Shown piece by piece: positions 34,473 through 42,931 of a stretch of 64,000 bases of DNA. Source of the DNA: Calothrix sp. NIES-2100 (lineage in GTDB: Bacteria > Cyanobacteriota > Cyanobacteriia > Cyanobacteriales > Nostocaceae); the NCBI RefSeq assembly GCF_002368195.1, contig NZ_AP018178.1:9249510-9313509 (forward strand), given 5' to 3'. Each line of letters opens with the position of its first letter. The first letter of the stretch is position 1. A program made the translations under genes and the position numbers. Under the pieces are notes generated by a model, which had not been told where the DNA came from, made no database searches, and worked only from the letters and a program-made list of their open reading frames with translations.

Positions 34473-34530
34473 AATGCCCAATGCCCCATCCCAATGCCCA
34501 ATGCCCAATGCCCAATGCCCCATGCCAAAT
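34473..34530. repeat. CCCAATG heptamer repeat, read as codons
   Basis: Eight or so units of CCCAATG with single-base variants. Three units are 21 bp, so the repeat encodes a seven-residue period MPNAQCP at the N-terminus of the next protein. Confidence 0.85.
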
Positions 34531-35250
34531 GCCAAACTCAAACTTTTACTATTAAGCTGTCTAGTTGCCACGGTCATAATTGCTAGTCAATATCTCAACA
34601 TTCAAGCAATTTTACAAACCACAGTCATGTGGGTTAATAACCTTGGTTATTTTGGCCCCATTGCTTTCATCGCGATTTATAACGTAGCCACTTTATTATT
34701 TATACCAGGTTCCATATTGACGTTGAAAGGAGGTTGTTTATTTGGCGTTTTTTGGGGGTCTGTTTATGTAATAATTGCGGCAACTATTGGAGCAACCGTA
34801 GCCTTTTTAATTGGGCGTTATCTCTCACGGGATTGGGTAGCTAAACAACTTGATCAGCATCCTAAATTTAAAGCAATCGATTTAGCAGTTGCCAAAGAAG
34901 GATGGAAAATTGTACTACTAACTCGGCTTTCGCCTATCTTCCCCTTTAACTTATTAAATTATGCTTTTGGGGTGACCCAAGTTTCCCTCAAAGATTATAT
35001 CTTAGGTTCTATAGGCATTATTCCGGGTACAGTGATGTATGTTTATATCGGTTCTCTAGCTAGTAATCTTGCCATGCTGAATACGCCTAATCAGCCTAGT
35101 AATACTCAAGCTCAAATCGGAGAATGGGTCATCCAAGTGATGGGTTGTATTGCTACAGTCGCCGTGACTATCTATGTTACAAAAGTTGCTCAAAAAGCTC
35201 TCAAAGAAAGTGTAGCAACAGCCACAAATACCCATGACACAAATAACTAA
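34474..35250 (+). CDS. TVP38/TMEM64 (DedA-like, SNARE-associated) membrane protein 1
   Basis: 258 aa with membrane helices near residues 28-46, 60-80, 88-112, 150-190 and 225-245 and the family core PGSILTLKGGCLFG, TVAFLIGRYLSRDWV and LTRLSPIFPFNLLNYAFG. DedA-like proteins are implicated in lipid scrambling or export of cell-envelope intermediates. The first 22 residues come from a heptamer repeat; the functional start could be any of the repeat ATGs (34474 to about 34523). The start of the next gene overlaps by 17 bases. Confidence 0.83.
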   Translation: MPNAPSQCPMPNAQCPMPNAKLKLLLLSCLVATVIIASQYLNIQAILQTTVMWVNNLGYFGPIAFIAIYNVATLLFIPGSILTLKGGCLFGVFWGSVYVIIAATIGATVAFLIGRYLSRDWVAKQLDQHPKFKAIDLAVAKEGWKIVLLTRLSPIFPFNLLNYAFGVTQVSLKDYILGSIGIIPGTVMYVYIGSLASNLAMLNTPNQPSNTQAQIGEWVIQVMGCIATVAVTIYVTKVAQKALKESVATATNTHDTNN

Positions 35251-36109
35251 AATTAATCAGATTTTCAAACCATCTACCGCGACTGTAAGAAATTCCTACC
35301 TCTTCTTTCCTCTCTTCCTTGGCGGATTTGGCGTCCTTCTCTGCGAGACGCTGCGCGTTCACGTAGTGTCTCGTAGAGAAGGCGGTTCATTAAAAAAGCT
35401 TACTTTATTAACATTGCTAGCAGTAACTATCCTTTTCCTATCCACCACAGACCTAGCCTTAGCACAGCAATCTACAACCACTACCTTTAATCCCCAAACA
35501 ATTTTACGAGATGCTTTGCAATGGATTGATAGCCTGGGTTCACTAGGAGCGATCGCTTTTATTACACTTTACATTATTGCTACCGTTGCTTTCTTACCAG
35601 GCTCGATTTTAACCTTAGGCGCTGGTGTCGTTTTTGGTGTAGTTTGGGGTTCCCTTTATGTATTTATTGGTGCAACTTTAGGCGCTACCGCAGCTTTTTT
35701 GGTAGGACGTTATTTAGCTAGAGGCTGGGTTGCTCAGAAAATTGCAGATAATAAAAAATTTGCGGCTATTGACAATGCTGTGGGTAAAGCTGGATTAAAA
35801 ATTGTCCTGTTAACCCGACTTTCGCCCATATTTCCCTTTAATTTATTAAACTATGCCTTTGGCATTACAGGTGTTTCTTTGCAGGATTACTTTATTGGTT
35901 CTGTGGGGATGATTCCCGGAACAATTATGTATGTTTATATCGGTTCTTTAGCTGGTAGTTTGGCAAGAATTGGGACTGAAACTCAACCTACTAACCCTAC
36001 AGTAAAATGGGCAATTCGGATTATAGGTTTTATTGCTACAGTCGCTGTGACTATTTATGTTACTCGCATAGCCAGGAAGGCTTTAGAGGAGGAGGTGAGT
36101 AACAATTAA
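35234..36109 (+). CDS. TVP38/TMEM64 membrane protein 2, with repeat-encoded N-terminal insertion
   Basis: 291 aa, close paralogue of the preceding protein (LTRLSPIFPFNLLNYAFG and PGTIMYVYIGSLAGS conserved). A signal-like helix LTLLTLLAVTILFLSTT is at about residues 56-72, after an unusual N-terminal stretch of which residues 35-50 (LLCETLRVHVVSRREG) are read from a palindromic dispersed repeat (35336-35381). Adjacent tandem duplication is evident. Role as for paralogue 1. Confidence 0.82.
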   Translation: MTQITKINQIFKPSTATVRNSYLFFPLFLGGFGVLLCETLRVHVVSRREGGSLKKLTLLTLLAVTILFLSTTDLALAQQSTTTTFNPQTILRDALQWIDSLGSLGAIAFITLYIIATVAFLPGSILTLGAGVVFGVVWGSLYVFIGATLGATAAFLVGRYLARGWVAQKIADNKKFAAIDNAVGKAGLKIVLLTRLSPIFPFNLLNYAFGITGVSLQDYFIGSVGMIPGTIMYVYIGSLAGSLARIGTETQPTNPTVKWAIRIIGFIATVAVTIYVTRIARKALEEEVSNN

Positions 36110-36350
36110 AATTTTTTTTGCACCGCAGAGAACGCAGAGAACACAGAGTCAAGACGTTTCAGATTTGCTTGAGGGTGAGGTCAAAGTATTATGCATTGAA
36201 CTCACATTACAGCTATTTTCATGCTGTAGGGGCACAGCAATGCTGTGCCCTGAGAGTGTGGTTCAACTACGTGAAAAATGCTGTAAATTAAGTATTTTGA
36301 ATCAGAATTATAAGTTAATTAGATTTTAGACTTTTCCGGAGATATAAATA
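36110..36350. other. Short intergenic region with dispersed repeats
   Basis: ACCGCAGAGAACGCAGAGAAC (36121-) and a GTAGGGGCACAGCAATGCTGTGCCC-type palindrome, here about 36226-36252, of which related copies occur near 15760-15806 and 42868-42893. No gene. Confidence 0.55.
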
Positions 36351-37898
36351 ATGTCTAATTTAGAATTTGAGAGAGTAACTGTTCGCCCAATGGATGAGTA
36401 TAACCAAACTTTGGTATCTCATGTTCATCCAGCAGATTGGGTGAATCCAGAAGCAGCTAATGTTTATGATTTGGTAGTAATTGGTGCAGGAACGGCGGGA
36501 TTAGTTGTAGCTGCGGGTGCGGCGGGTTTGGGTTTGGGTTTAAAGGTGGCGTTAATTGAAAAGCATCTCATGGGTGGAGATTGCTTAAATGTGGGTTGCG
36601 TTCCCTCGAAAACTATTATCCGTTCGGCTCGCGTGATAGGCGAACTGTGGGATGGGAAGGAATTAGGAATTAATATTCCCAAAAATATTGATGTTGATTT
36701 TTCTGCGGTGATGGCGAGAATGCGCCGCATTAGAGCTGGGATTAGTCCTCATGACTCGGCGGAACGCTTTCAAAAATTGGGGGTGGATGTTTTCTTGGGT
36801 AGCGGTCGATTTGCTAGTAAAAATACAGTGGAGGTTGGTGGACAAACTCTGCGGTTTAAAAAAGCTGTAATTGCTACCGGCGCAAGAGCTGCACAACCTG
36901 CAATTGCGGGACTGGACAAAGCTGGTTATCTCACCAATGAGTCGGTTTTTTCTTTGATTCAACGACCGGAACGTTTAGCAGTGATTGGTGGTGGCCCTAT
37001 CGGTTGCGAATTAGCTCAGGCTTTTCGGCGTTTGGGTTGTGAGGTGGTGCTTTTTCATAGTAGTTCTCACATCTTAAATAAAGAAGATGGGGAAGCTGCG
37101 GAAATTTTGCAAAAGGTTTTGATTAAGGAAGGAATTCGTTTAGTCTTAAATTCCAAGTTAGAAGAGGTGGTAACTGTCACCGAAGGTAAGCGGCTTTACT
37201 TTTCCTCTAATAATCATCGAGATTCTGTAACTGTAGATGAAATTTTAGTAGGTGCGGGACGCGCTCCTAATGTAGAAGGTTTAAATTTAGAAGCTGTTGG
37301 GGTGGAGTACGATAAACGCCACGGTGTCAAGGTAAATGATTATTTGCAAACGACAAATCCCAAGATTTATGCGGCTGGTGATATCTGCATGAATTGGAAA
37401 TTTACCCATGCGGCGGATGCAGCAGCCAGGATTGTCATTAAGAATACGCTGTTTTCTCCCTTTGGTTTAGGACGTTCCAAACTCAGCAGTTTAGTTATGC
37501 CTTGGGTAACTTATACTGACCCGGAAATTGCCCATGTGGGGATGTCCGAGGTAGAAGCTAAGTCCAAAGGTATTGATGTAGATACGATTAAAATTCCTTT
37601 TAGTAGTATAGACCGTGCGATCGCAGATGGGGAAGAATCAGGATTTTTGAAAATTCTTCACAAAAAAGGTTCTGATAAAATTGTTGGCGCAACTATTGTT
37701 GCTCGTCATGCTGGGGAGATGATTTCGGAAGTAACTACGGCGATTGTTGGTGAGCTAGGTTTGAATAAGTTAAGCGGTGTCATTCATCCCTACCCAACTC
37801 AGGCTGAAGCTATTAAAAAAGCAGCTGATGCCTATCGGCGTAAACTTCTCACAGATAACACTAAACGAATTTTGGGGTTTTTAACCAAATTATCTTAA
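36351..37898 (+). CDS. MerA/dihydrolipoamide dehydrogenase-like flavoprotein disulfide reductase
   Basis: 515 aa: FAD motif VIGAGTAGLVVAAGAAGLG (about residues 43-61), redox-active pair GGDCLNVGCVPSK (about 75-87), NAD(P) motif LAVIGGGPIGCELAQAF (about 210), FAD motif IYAAGDIC (about 343), and dimerisation domain with HPYPTQAEAIKKA near the end. It lacks both the N-terminal metal-binding domain and the C-terminal Cys-Cys of true mercuric reductase, so mercury reduction is not supported. Similar proteins accompany TVP38 genes. The natural substrate is unknown. Confidence 0.83.
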   Translation: MSNLEFERVTVRPMDEYNQTLVSHVHPADWVNPEAANVYDLVVIGAGTAGLVVAAGAAGLGLGLKVALIEKHLMGGDCLNVGCVPSKTIIRSARVIGELWDGKELGINIPKNIDVDFSAVMARMRRIRAGISPHDSAERFQKLGVDVFLGSGRFASKNTVEVGGQTLRFKKAVIATGARAAQPAIAGLDKAGYLTNESVFSLIQRPERLAVIGGGPIGCELAQAFRRLGCEVVLFHSSSHILNKEDGEAAEILQKVLIKEGIRLVLNSKLEEVVTVTEGKRLYFSSNNHRDSVTVDEILVGAGRAPNVEGLNLEAVGVEYDKRHGVKVNDYLQTTNPKIYAAGDICMNWKFTHAADAAARIVIKNTLFSPFGLGRSKLSSLVMPWVTYTDPEIAHVGMSEVEAKSKGIDVDTIKIPFSSIDRAIADGEESGFLKILHKKGSDKIVGATIVARHAGEMISEVTTAIVGELGLNKLSGVIHPYPTQAEAIKKAADAYRRKLLTDNTKRILGFLTKLS

Positions 37899-37926
37899 AA
37901 CTTAAAGCTGTAGATGGAAATTAAAT

Positions 37927-38325
37927 TTAATTTCGCAATCTATGGAAATTTCGCAGATTTTTTTGCCAGATTTGTTTTCTTTCTTCTTCTGGGAGGTTTA
38001 AAGCTGATGTGATAATAGCAAAATCTCCTGGTGTTGGTAATGCCTCCCCTTTAGCTAGTGCTTGCAGATTCTTGACCCCACACTTTCTTAGTTTTGCTCG
38101 GTTGGCATTAACTAAATCGGCAATTGTTTCTGGCTTAGCTTTTTGAGAGGTTACAGAACGACGATGACTTGTTTTTTGGGCTATCCAATCTTGAGTCATC
38201 TGCTCTAAGGCATCGCTTTGAAAAATATCCAAACGGGCACAGATGCTTTTAAAATCTAGGGCTAACTCAAGTGAGATATAGCTGCTGATTTGTTTGTAAT
38301 CATCACTATGCTTTTTGTTAGTCAT
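37927..38325 (-). CDS. Uncharacterised 132-aa protein
   Basis: A highly charged, mostly helical protein. The N-terminal part (YKQISSYISLELALDFKSICARLD) resembles the N-terminus of plasmid-type partition or ribbon-helix proteins; the C-terminal part (LQALAKGEALPTPGDFAIITSALNLPEEE) resembles a helix-turn-helix domain. DNA binding is an inference. Convergent with the MerA-like gene, 28 bases apart. No named family recognised. Confidence 0.6.
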   Translation of the reverse strand: MTNKKHSDDYKQISSYISLELALDFKSICARLDIFQSDALEQMTQDWIAQKTSHRRSVTSQKAKPETIADLVNANRAKLRKCGVKNLQALAKGEALPTPGDFAIITSALNLPEEERKQIWQKNLRNFHRLRN

Positions 38326-39606
38326 ATTCGGGGAATTACTAAAAGTGTCTACCTGTGTTGACTTTATCTGATGAATTCTAAAAAATTGGACATTTTGATT
38401 ATGTCATATTTAAACACGACAAGCTAACCAAAAAAATGTTCCGCTAAAATAACTAACCTCTGTGTAACTTTTTTGTTACATCTGAGCAGACTACTCTCAT
38501 ATCTAAACATTTAATAATTAACAATTTGTAATTATTTGCTGGGGAATAAAGCTAAGTTGGCGTAACAATTTCCTGGTATGTCCGCAGCGAGTGAAACGTT
38601 TGCCGTTAGCGTAGCGGATGCACTAGAAAGCGTTCCCACAGAGTAGTCATCGCCAAGGTTTCGTGCATTTTACATTCTGTTACATAGTTCGGTTTATTTG
38701 TGCCAACTTATTTAACTCAGATGAAGTACACCAAGCTATAGCTGTAATAGCCTTTGTGCTTGTTAATCATAAATTTGCAGATAAATTACAAATTATGAAG
38801 CGTGTAATCTATTGAGGTAATTTCCAGCTTTGACAAGGTTCCAATTATCACTGGATCAGTATTATAAGAAACTAATATGCATACTATAGATAAGGCAATC
38901 AAAGCAAATCATTGCATTTTCATGCATAAATTATCTATTAAGATAAACCAAGATAAACAGTAGATTTTTAGCAAAAAATTAAATAATTTTCTCACAAAAA
39001 ATGCATCTTGTGGTGCTACACATATAAGTCAGCTTTGATTTTATGAATAAATGTAAAGACTGTGACTCACTCACTAATAATTTGATGAGGCGCACCTAAA
39101 TTTAGGGTTATATTTTGAGTGGCATCAAGTAGGATAATAACTTTTGTATCTAAACAGCTTGATATTAACCAATCATTACTCACAAAATTTAAAAATCTGT
39201 ATTTGTCAATCAGACAACTATGTTGAACTCTTGTGCCTTTACATTTTATGCATGGCTATGAAAGAATTTTCCTGTAGAACTGCCTTGCTGAGGCAATTAA
39301 AAGATTAGATATATAGCGCTTCTCGGTTGATTTCAATCCACCTTAGCAAAGAAAAGCGGCGCTTGGGCTAGGGACTAGGAGCTAGGGTTTCGTATTTAAT
39401 GGAAATGAAAACCGATATATTTTAGGAAAAATATTATCTATATAAAGTTAATGCAATTATATTAGGAGTCCTATTTGATTTTTGACCAAAACTCCGTATA
39501 TTTCCATGTTAAGGGTTCCCTGCATAGACAGATAAATTTAATTATCAAAGCGGATTCCTATATTGTGTAGCCACCTTGTTCAAACTGCCGGAGGAAAGTG
39601 TAATTT
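38326..39606. other. Long AT-rich intergenic region
   Basis: 1.28 kb with no supported gene or RNA. It contains a dispersed palindromic repeat (about 38578-38657, GTCCGCAGCGAGTGAAACG then GCCGTTAGCGTAGCGGATGC) and a GGGCTAGGGACTAGGAGCTA repeat near 39366. GGAGGAAAG precedes mgtE. The region may be long because mgtE is preceded by regulatory leader RNA, but no magnesium riboswitch could be recognised. Confidence 0.5.
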
Positions 39607-41007
39607 GTGACAGAAATGAATAATTTATCCTCTAGTCTCCCGGATATGTCGCGGAGAGAATTGCGAGATTTAGTGAGAATTCAGCTACAAATGCTGTTAG
39701 AACAGGGGGATTTACGTGGCGCAAAAGCGATTCTCGTACCTGTACAACCGGCGGACATTGCTGAGGCGATTGAAGGTTTACCAGAAGCAATGCACGCTTT
39801 AGCTTTTCGCTTGCTTTCTAAGGATGAAGCGATCGCAGTTTATGAATATCTCGACTATAGTATTCAAGAACGACTAATTGAGGAACTCAGAAGCCAAGAA
39901 GTTCGAGACATCGTTGATAAAATGTCGCCAGACGATCGAGCGAGGTTATTTGACGAACTCCCAGCAAAAGTTGTTAATCGCCTCCTAGAACAACTCAGTC
40001 CCGCAGAACGCACAGCTACAGCCCAACTCTTGGGTTATGAAGCCGGTACATCTGGGCGAATTATGACCCCAGAATTAATTTCGCTCAAAGAAAATTTTAC
40101 GGTATATCAAGCCCTAGAGCGAATTCGCCGCTTAGCTAAAGCCAGTGAAATCATTTATTATCTTTACGTCACCGATACAGCCAGACGATTGACAGGGATT
40201 GTGTCATTGCGGGAGTTGGTAATATCTCAACCTGAAGAATTAATTGGTGAGATCATGACCCGTGATGTGGTGTTTGTCCACACCGATACAGACCAAGAAG
40301 AAGTTGCCAGATTAATTCAAAGATATGACTTTTTGGCTGTGCCTGTAGTGGATCGAGAACAGCGCCTTGTCGGTATTATTACTGTGGATGATGTTATAGA
40401 TATTCTGCAAGAGGAAACTACAGAAGATATCTACGCCTTGGGTGGTGGTGTGCAGTCAGGTGGCGACAATTATTTTCAGATGAATTTACTGGAAGTTGCA
40501 CGCAAACGGGTTGTATGGTTATTTGTTTTATTGATCACAAATACAGTTACGGGAACAATTATTAAATCCCAAGAAGATATTTTGACAAAAGTAGTAACAC
40601 TTACAGCTTTTATTCCCTTGCTGACTGGTACTGGTGGCAATGTTGGGGCACAATCTTCTACAGTCGTGATTCGTGGGATGAACACCGAAGAAATTAGATT
40701 ATTGGGGCCATTACAGGTGATTGTCAGAGAAGCGATCGCGGGTGCATTATTGGGAGTCATGTTAGGCACAATCGCCACTGTCTGGGCTTATTTCCTCCAA
40801 GGAAGATTAGAAGTAGCGATCGCTGTTGGCACTAGTTTAGTAGCAATTTCTGTATTAGCTTCGATTTCCGGTTCTGCGCTACCGTTTTTATTTCGCTTCC
40901 TCCGCCTCGATCCAGCATTGATGTCAGCGCCGTTTATTACCACAGCTGTCGATGTACTTGGCGTTTTGATTTACTTTAATTTGGCGCGGGTGATTTTACA
41001 GTTATGA
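39607..41007 (+). CDS. mgtE: Magnesium transporter MgtE
   Basis: 466 aa with all MgtE parts: N-terminal superhelical domain (about residues 20-145; MSPDDRARLFDELPA), tandem CBS domains (about 150-275; MTRDVVFVHTDTDQEEVARL), a connecting helix, and five C-terminal membrane helices with the pore sequence FIPLLTGTGGNVGAQSS at about residue 335. MgtE is a Mg2+-gated channel in the plasma membrane. GTG start with GGAGG upstream; an ATG three codons later is possible. A 14-copy GTCATTT array begins eight bases after the stop. Confidence 0.92.
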   Translation: MTEMNNLSSSLPDMSRRELRDLVRIQLQMLLEQGDLRGAKAILVPVQPADIAEAIEGLPEAMHALAFRLLSKDEAIAVYEYLDYSIQERLIEELRSQEVRDIVDKMSPDDRARLFDELPAKVVNRLLEQLSPAERTATAQLLGYEAGTSGRIMTPELISLKENFTVYQALERIRRLAKASEIIYYLYVTDTARRLTGIVSLRELVISQPEELIGEIMTRDVVFVHTDTDQEEVARLIQRYDFLAVPVVDREQRLVGIITVDDVIDILQEETTEDIYALGGGVQSGGDNYFQMNLLEVARKRVVWLFVLLITNTVTGTIIKSQEDILTKVVTLTAFIPLLTGTGGNVGAQSSTVVIRGMNTEEIRLLGPLQVIVREAIAGALLGVMLGTIATVWAYFLQGRLEVAIAVGTSLVAISVLASISGSALPFLFRFLRLDPALMSAPFITTAVDVLGVLIYFNLARVILQL

Positions 41008-41014
41008 GTCAGTT

Positions 41015-41112
41015 GTCATTTGTCATTTGTCATTTGTCATTTGTCATTTGTCATTTGTCATTTGTCATTTGTCATTTGTCATTTGTCATTTGTCATTTGT
41101 CATTTGTCATTT
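41015..41112. repeat. Fourteen perfect tandem copies of GTCATTT
   Basis: The longest heptamer array in the window, starting seven bases past the mgtE stop and ending 32 bases before the end of a convergent Uma2 gene. Its perfection implies recent slippage. Confidence 0.95.
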
Positions 41113-41144
41113 GTCTCCCTTGTCTACCAAGTTAGGTTATTAAA

Positions 41145-41708
41145 TTATTCACTTAGCCAACTGAAGAGTTGACCAATGGAAAGATGAAAGGACTCAGCAA
41201 AAGGTGGGACGGGTATGCGATCGCTTTGTTCTTCAAAAACTGCGAGAGTGCGATCGGCAAAATAGACAAACACCAGTTCTTCTTCTGGGTCAATCAACCA
41301 ACCCATCTGCGTACCATGCGCCAGACAATGGAGGATGTTGCGAACGACTTTAGTTTGGCTTTGATCGGGGGAAAGGATTTCAATTGTCCAGTCAGGCGCG
41401 ATCGAGAACGTGTTGGACACTTTGCCATTCTCATCGCGGGGAATGCGTTCCAAAGTAAAAACTGTCACATCGGGAACAAGCGATCTACCACCAAAGGTGC
41501 AGCGTAATTCTGGATAGGCGCGAGCGATCCGGTTTGGTTTTAGCACTGTGTTGACAGATGATACCAGATCTCCCTGAACCGTGCTGTGTTTTCCTTGGGG
41601 CATAGGCTTTTGAATAATCTGACCGTTGATGAATTCGCTGGCGGGTTTAGTTTCTGGGATCTGGAGAAATTCTTCCAGGGTCAAAGGTTTAGTCGGAGTT
41701 TGAACCAT
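41145..41708 (-). CDS. Uma2-family (DUF820) PD-(D/E)xK nuclease-like protein 1
   Basis: 187 aa: LTLEEFLQIPETKPASEFINGQII at the N-terminus (in two pieces), RCTFGGRSLVPDVTVF near residue 67, and DWTIEILSPDQSQTKVVRNILHCLAHGTQMGWLIDPEEE around 105-145. The D-x(n)-E-x-L pattern is the nuclease-like core of the family, which is hugely expanded in cyanobacteria. Function unknown. Separate from the next Uma2 gene by 150 bases that contain a dispersed repeat. Confidence 0.83.
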   Translation of the reverse strand: MVQTPTKPLTLEEFLQIPETKPASEFINGQIIQKPMPQGKHSTVQGDLVSSVNTVLKPNRIARAYPELRCTFGGRSLVPDVTVFTLERIPRDENGKVSNTFSIAPDWTIEILSPDQSQTKVVRNILHCLAHGTQMGWLIDPEEELVFVYFADRTLAVFEEQSDRIPVPPFAESFHLSIGQLFSWLSE

Positions 41709-41857
41709 TGCCGCTTCAGGTGGGAGGATTATCAGTATTTTATCGTTTTCTCAAGTTTGCTTCATCACTTATTATGCAAAACTGTTTCACCAATAATTAC
41801 GAATTACGTTAGCGAAGCGGTAGCGAGGAACGAGCGTCATTACGAATTAGTAATTAT

Positions 41858-42601
41858 TTAAATTGTATCTGGGTTGATATTTAACTCCCGCAGTTTGGCA
41901 GCCAACCGTTCGGCTTTTTGAGCTTCTTGTTGTGCCCTTTGTTCTGCCTGTTCAAGTCTTTGTTCTGCCTGTTCAAGTCTTTGTTCTGCCTGTTCTGCTG
42001 CTTCTTCTGGTGTCGGCAATAATTGCCCTTCTGGTGTAAAAAACCGCAATAGTCCCTGATAAATTCCCAGATATAACCCTAGCTGCTGACTCCACAAATG
42101 TCCTAGTTCATTAACTTGTAGAGGTTGATACTCACCATCTAATAAATGAAATCCGGCAAATTCTAATGTATATGGGTCAAACCAAAAATAATCGGGTGTG
42201 CGGAAGGTATCTTGGTAAAGTTCTTTTTTAAATCCTTTATCAGTATCCGCTGTTGATTCTGACAGAATTTCGACAATTACATTGGGATATTTCCCCTCTT
42301 CTTCCCACACTACCCAACTTTTACGAGTTTTACGTTCAGTTCCCAACACAACAAAAAAATCTGGCCCTCTAAATTGCTCTGATTTACGTTGACGGGGGCT
42401 GTAGTAGATGGTCAAGTTTCCCGCAGCGTAAAAATCATTTCTGTCTCGCCACAGCCATTTTAGACATTTGAGTAAGAGCATGATCTGCTCTAGATGTAGT
42501 TCTGTTTCCAAGGGAGGCTCGTCACTATATAAATCACCAGGGGGAAAGATCACTTCTTCAGAGATGCTTTCAGTTGAATCTAATTCTTGCGTAATGCCCA
42601 T
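41858..42601 (-). CDS. Uma2-family protein 2 with coiled-coil tail
   Basis: 247 aa: Uma2 core (about residues 45-185; FRGPDFFVVLGTERKTRKSWVV, PNVIVEILSESTADTDKG) followed by a tail of heptads EQAEQRL repeated about three times, encoded by a 21-bp tandem repeat in the DNA, and a C-terminal AERLAAKLRELNINPDTI. The coiled tail is typical of one Uma2 clade and may mediate self-association. Minus-strand neighbour of Uma2 protein 1. Confidence 0.83.
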   Translation of the reverse strand: MGITQELDSTESISEEVIFPPGDLYSDEPPLETELHLEQIMLLLKCLKWLWRDRNDFYAAGNLTIYYSPRQRKSEQFRGPDFFVVLGTERKTRKSWVVWEEEGKYPNVIVEILSESTADTDKGFKKELYQDTFRTPDYFWFDPYTLEFAGFHLLDGEYQPLQVNELGHLWSQQLGLYLGIYQGLLRFFTPEGQLLPTPEEAAEQAEQRLEQAEQRLEQAEQRAQQEAQKAERLAAKLRELNINPDTI

Positions 42602-42931
42602 AAAATTCCAACGGCATCATGTGTTAATGGGTTTATTTTAGCTTTTTTGCGTCTTTGTGTTGACCTGTCACTGCGTTAAACATTTAATAGTCAATATGCA
42701 AACTTGATCGGTATTTTAGCTTAATACTAAGTAGGTCAACTTTGAAAAACGTAAAATAGATTCCTGGCGATTACTTCGCTACACTGCGTTTCGCTCGTAA
42801 TGACATTTGACGTTTAATTATATTGAGCTACTTATTTCACTTTAATAATCATATAAATACATGGTTAAGGGCATAGGAATGCTATGCCCTGAAGACAAAT
42901 CTATGTGTAAGAGAACTTTTGTGAATAGGTA
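42602..42931. other. Intergenic region with a palindromic repeat
   Basis: No gene. A CGATTACTTCGCTACACTGC ... TTTCGCTCGTAATGACA repeat lies at about 42767-42807, and GGGCATAGGAATGCTATGCCC-like palindrome at about 42868-42889 sits just past the acyl-CoA synthetase stop on the minus strand. Confidence 0.5.

Noticed and set aside
36351..37898. True mercuric reductase
   Set aside because: The C-terminal Cys pair and the N-terminal metal-binding domain are missing, and there are no other mer genes.
38326..39606. Magnesium riboswitch upstream of mgtE
   Set aside because: The gap is long and could hold a leader, but no M-box or mgtA-type conserved blocks could be recognised by eye.
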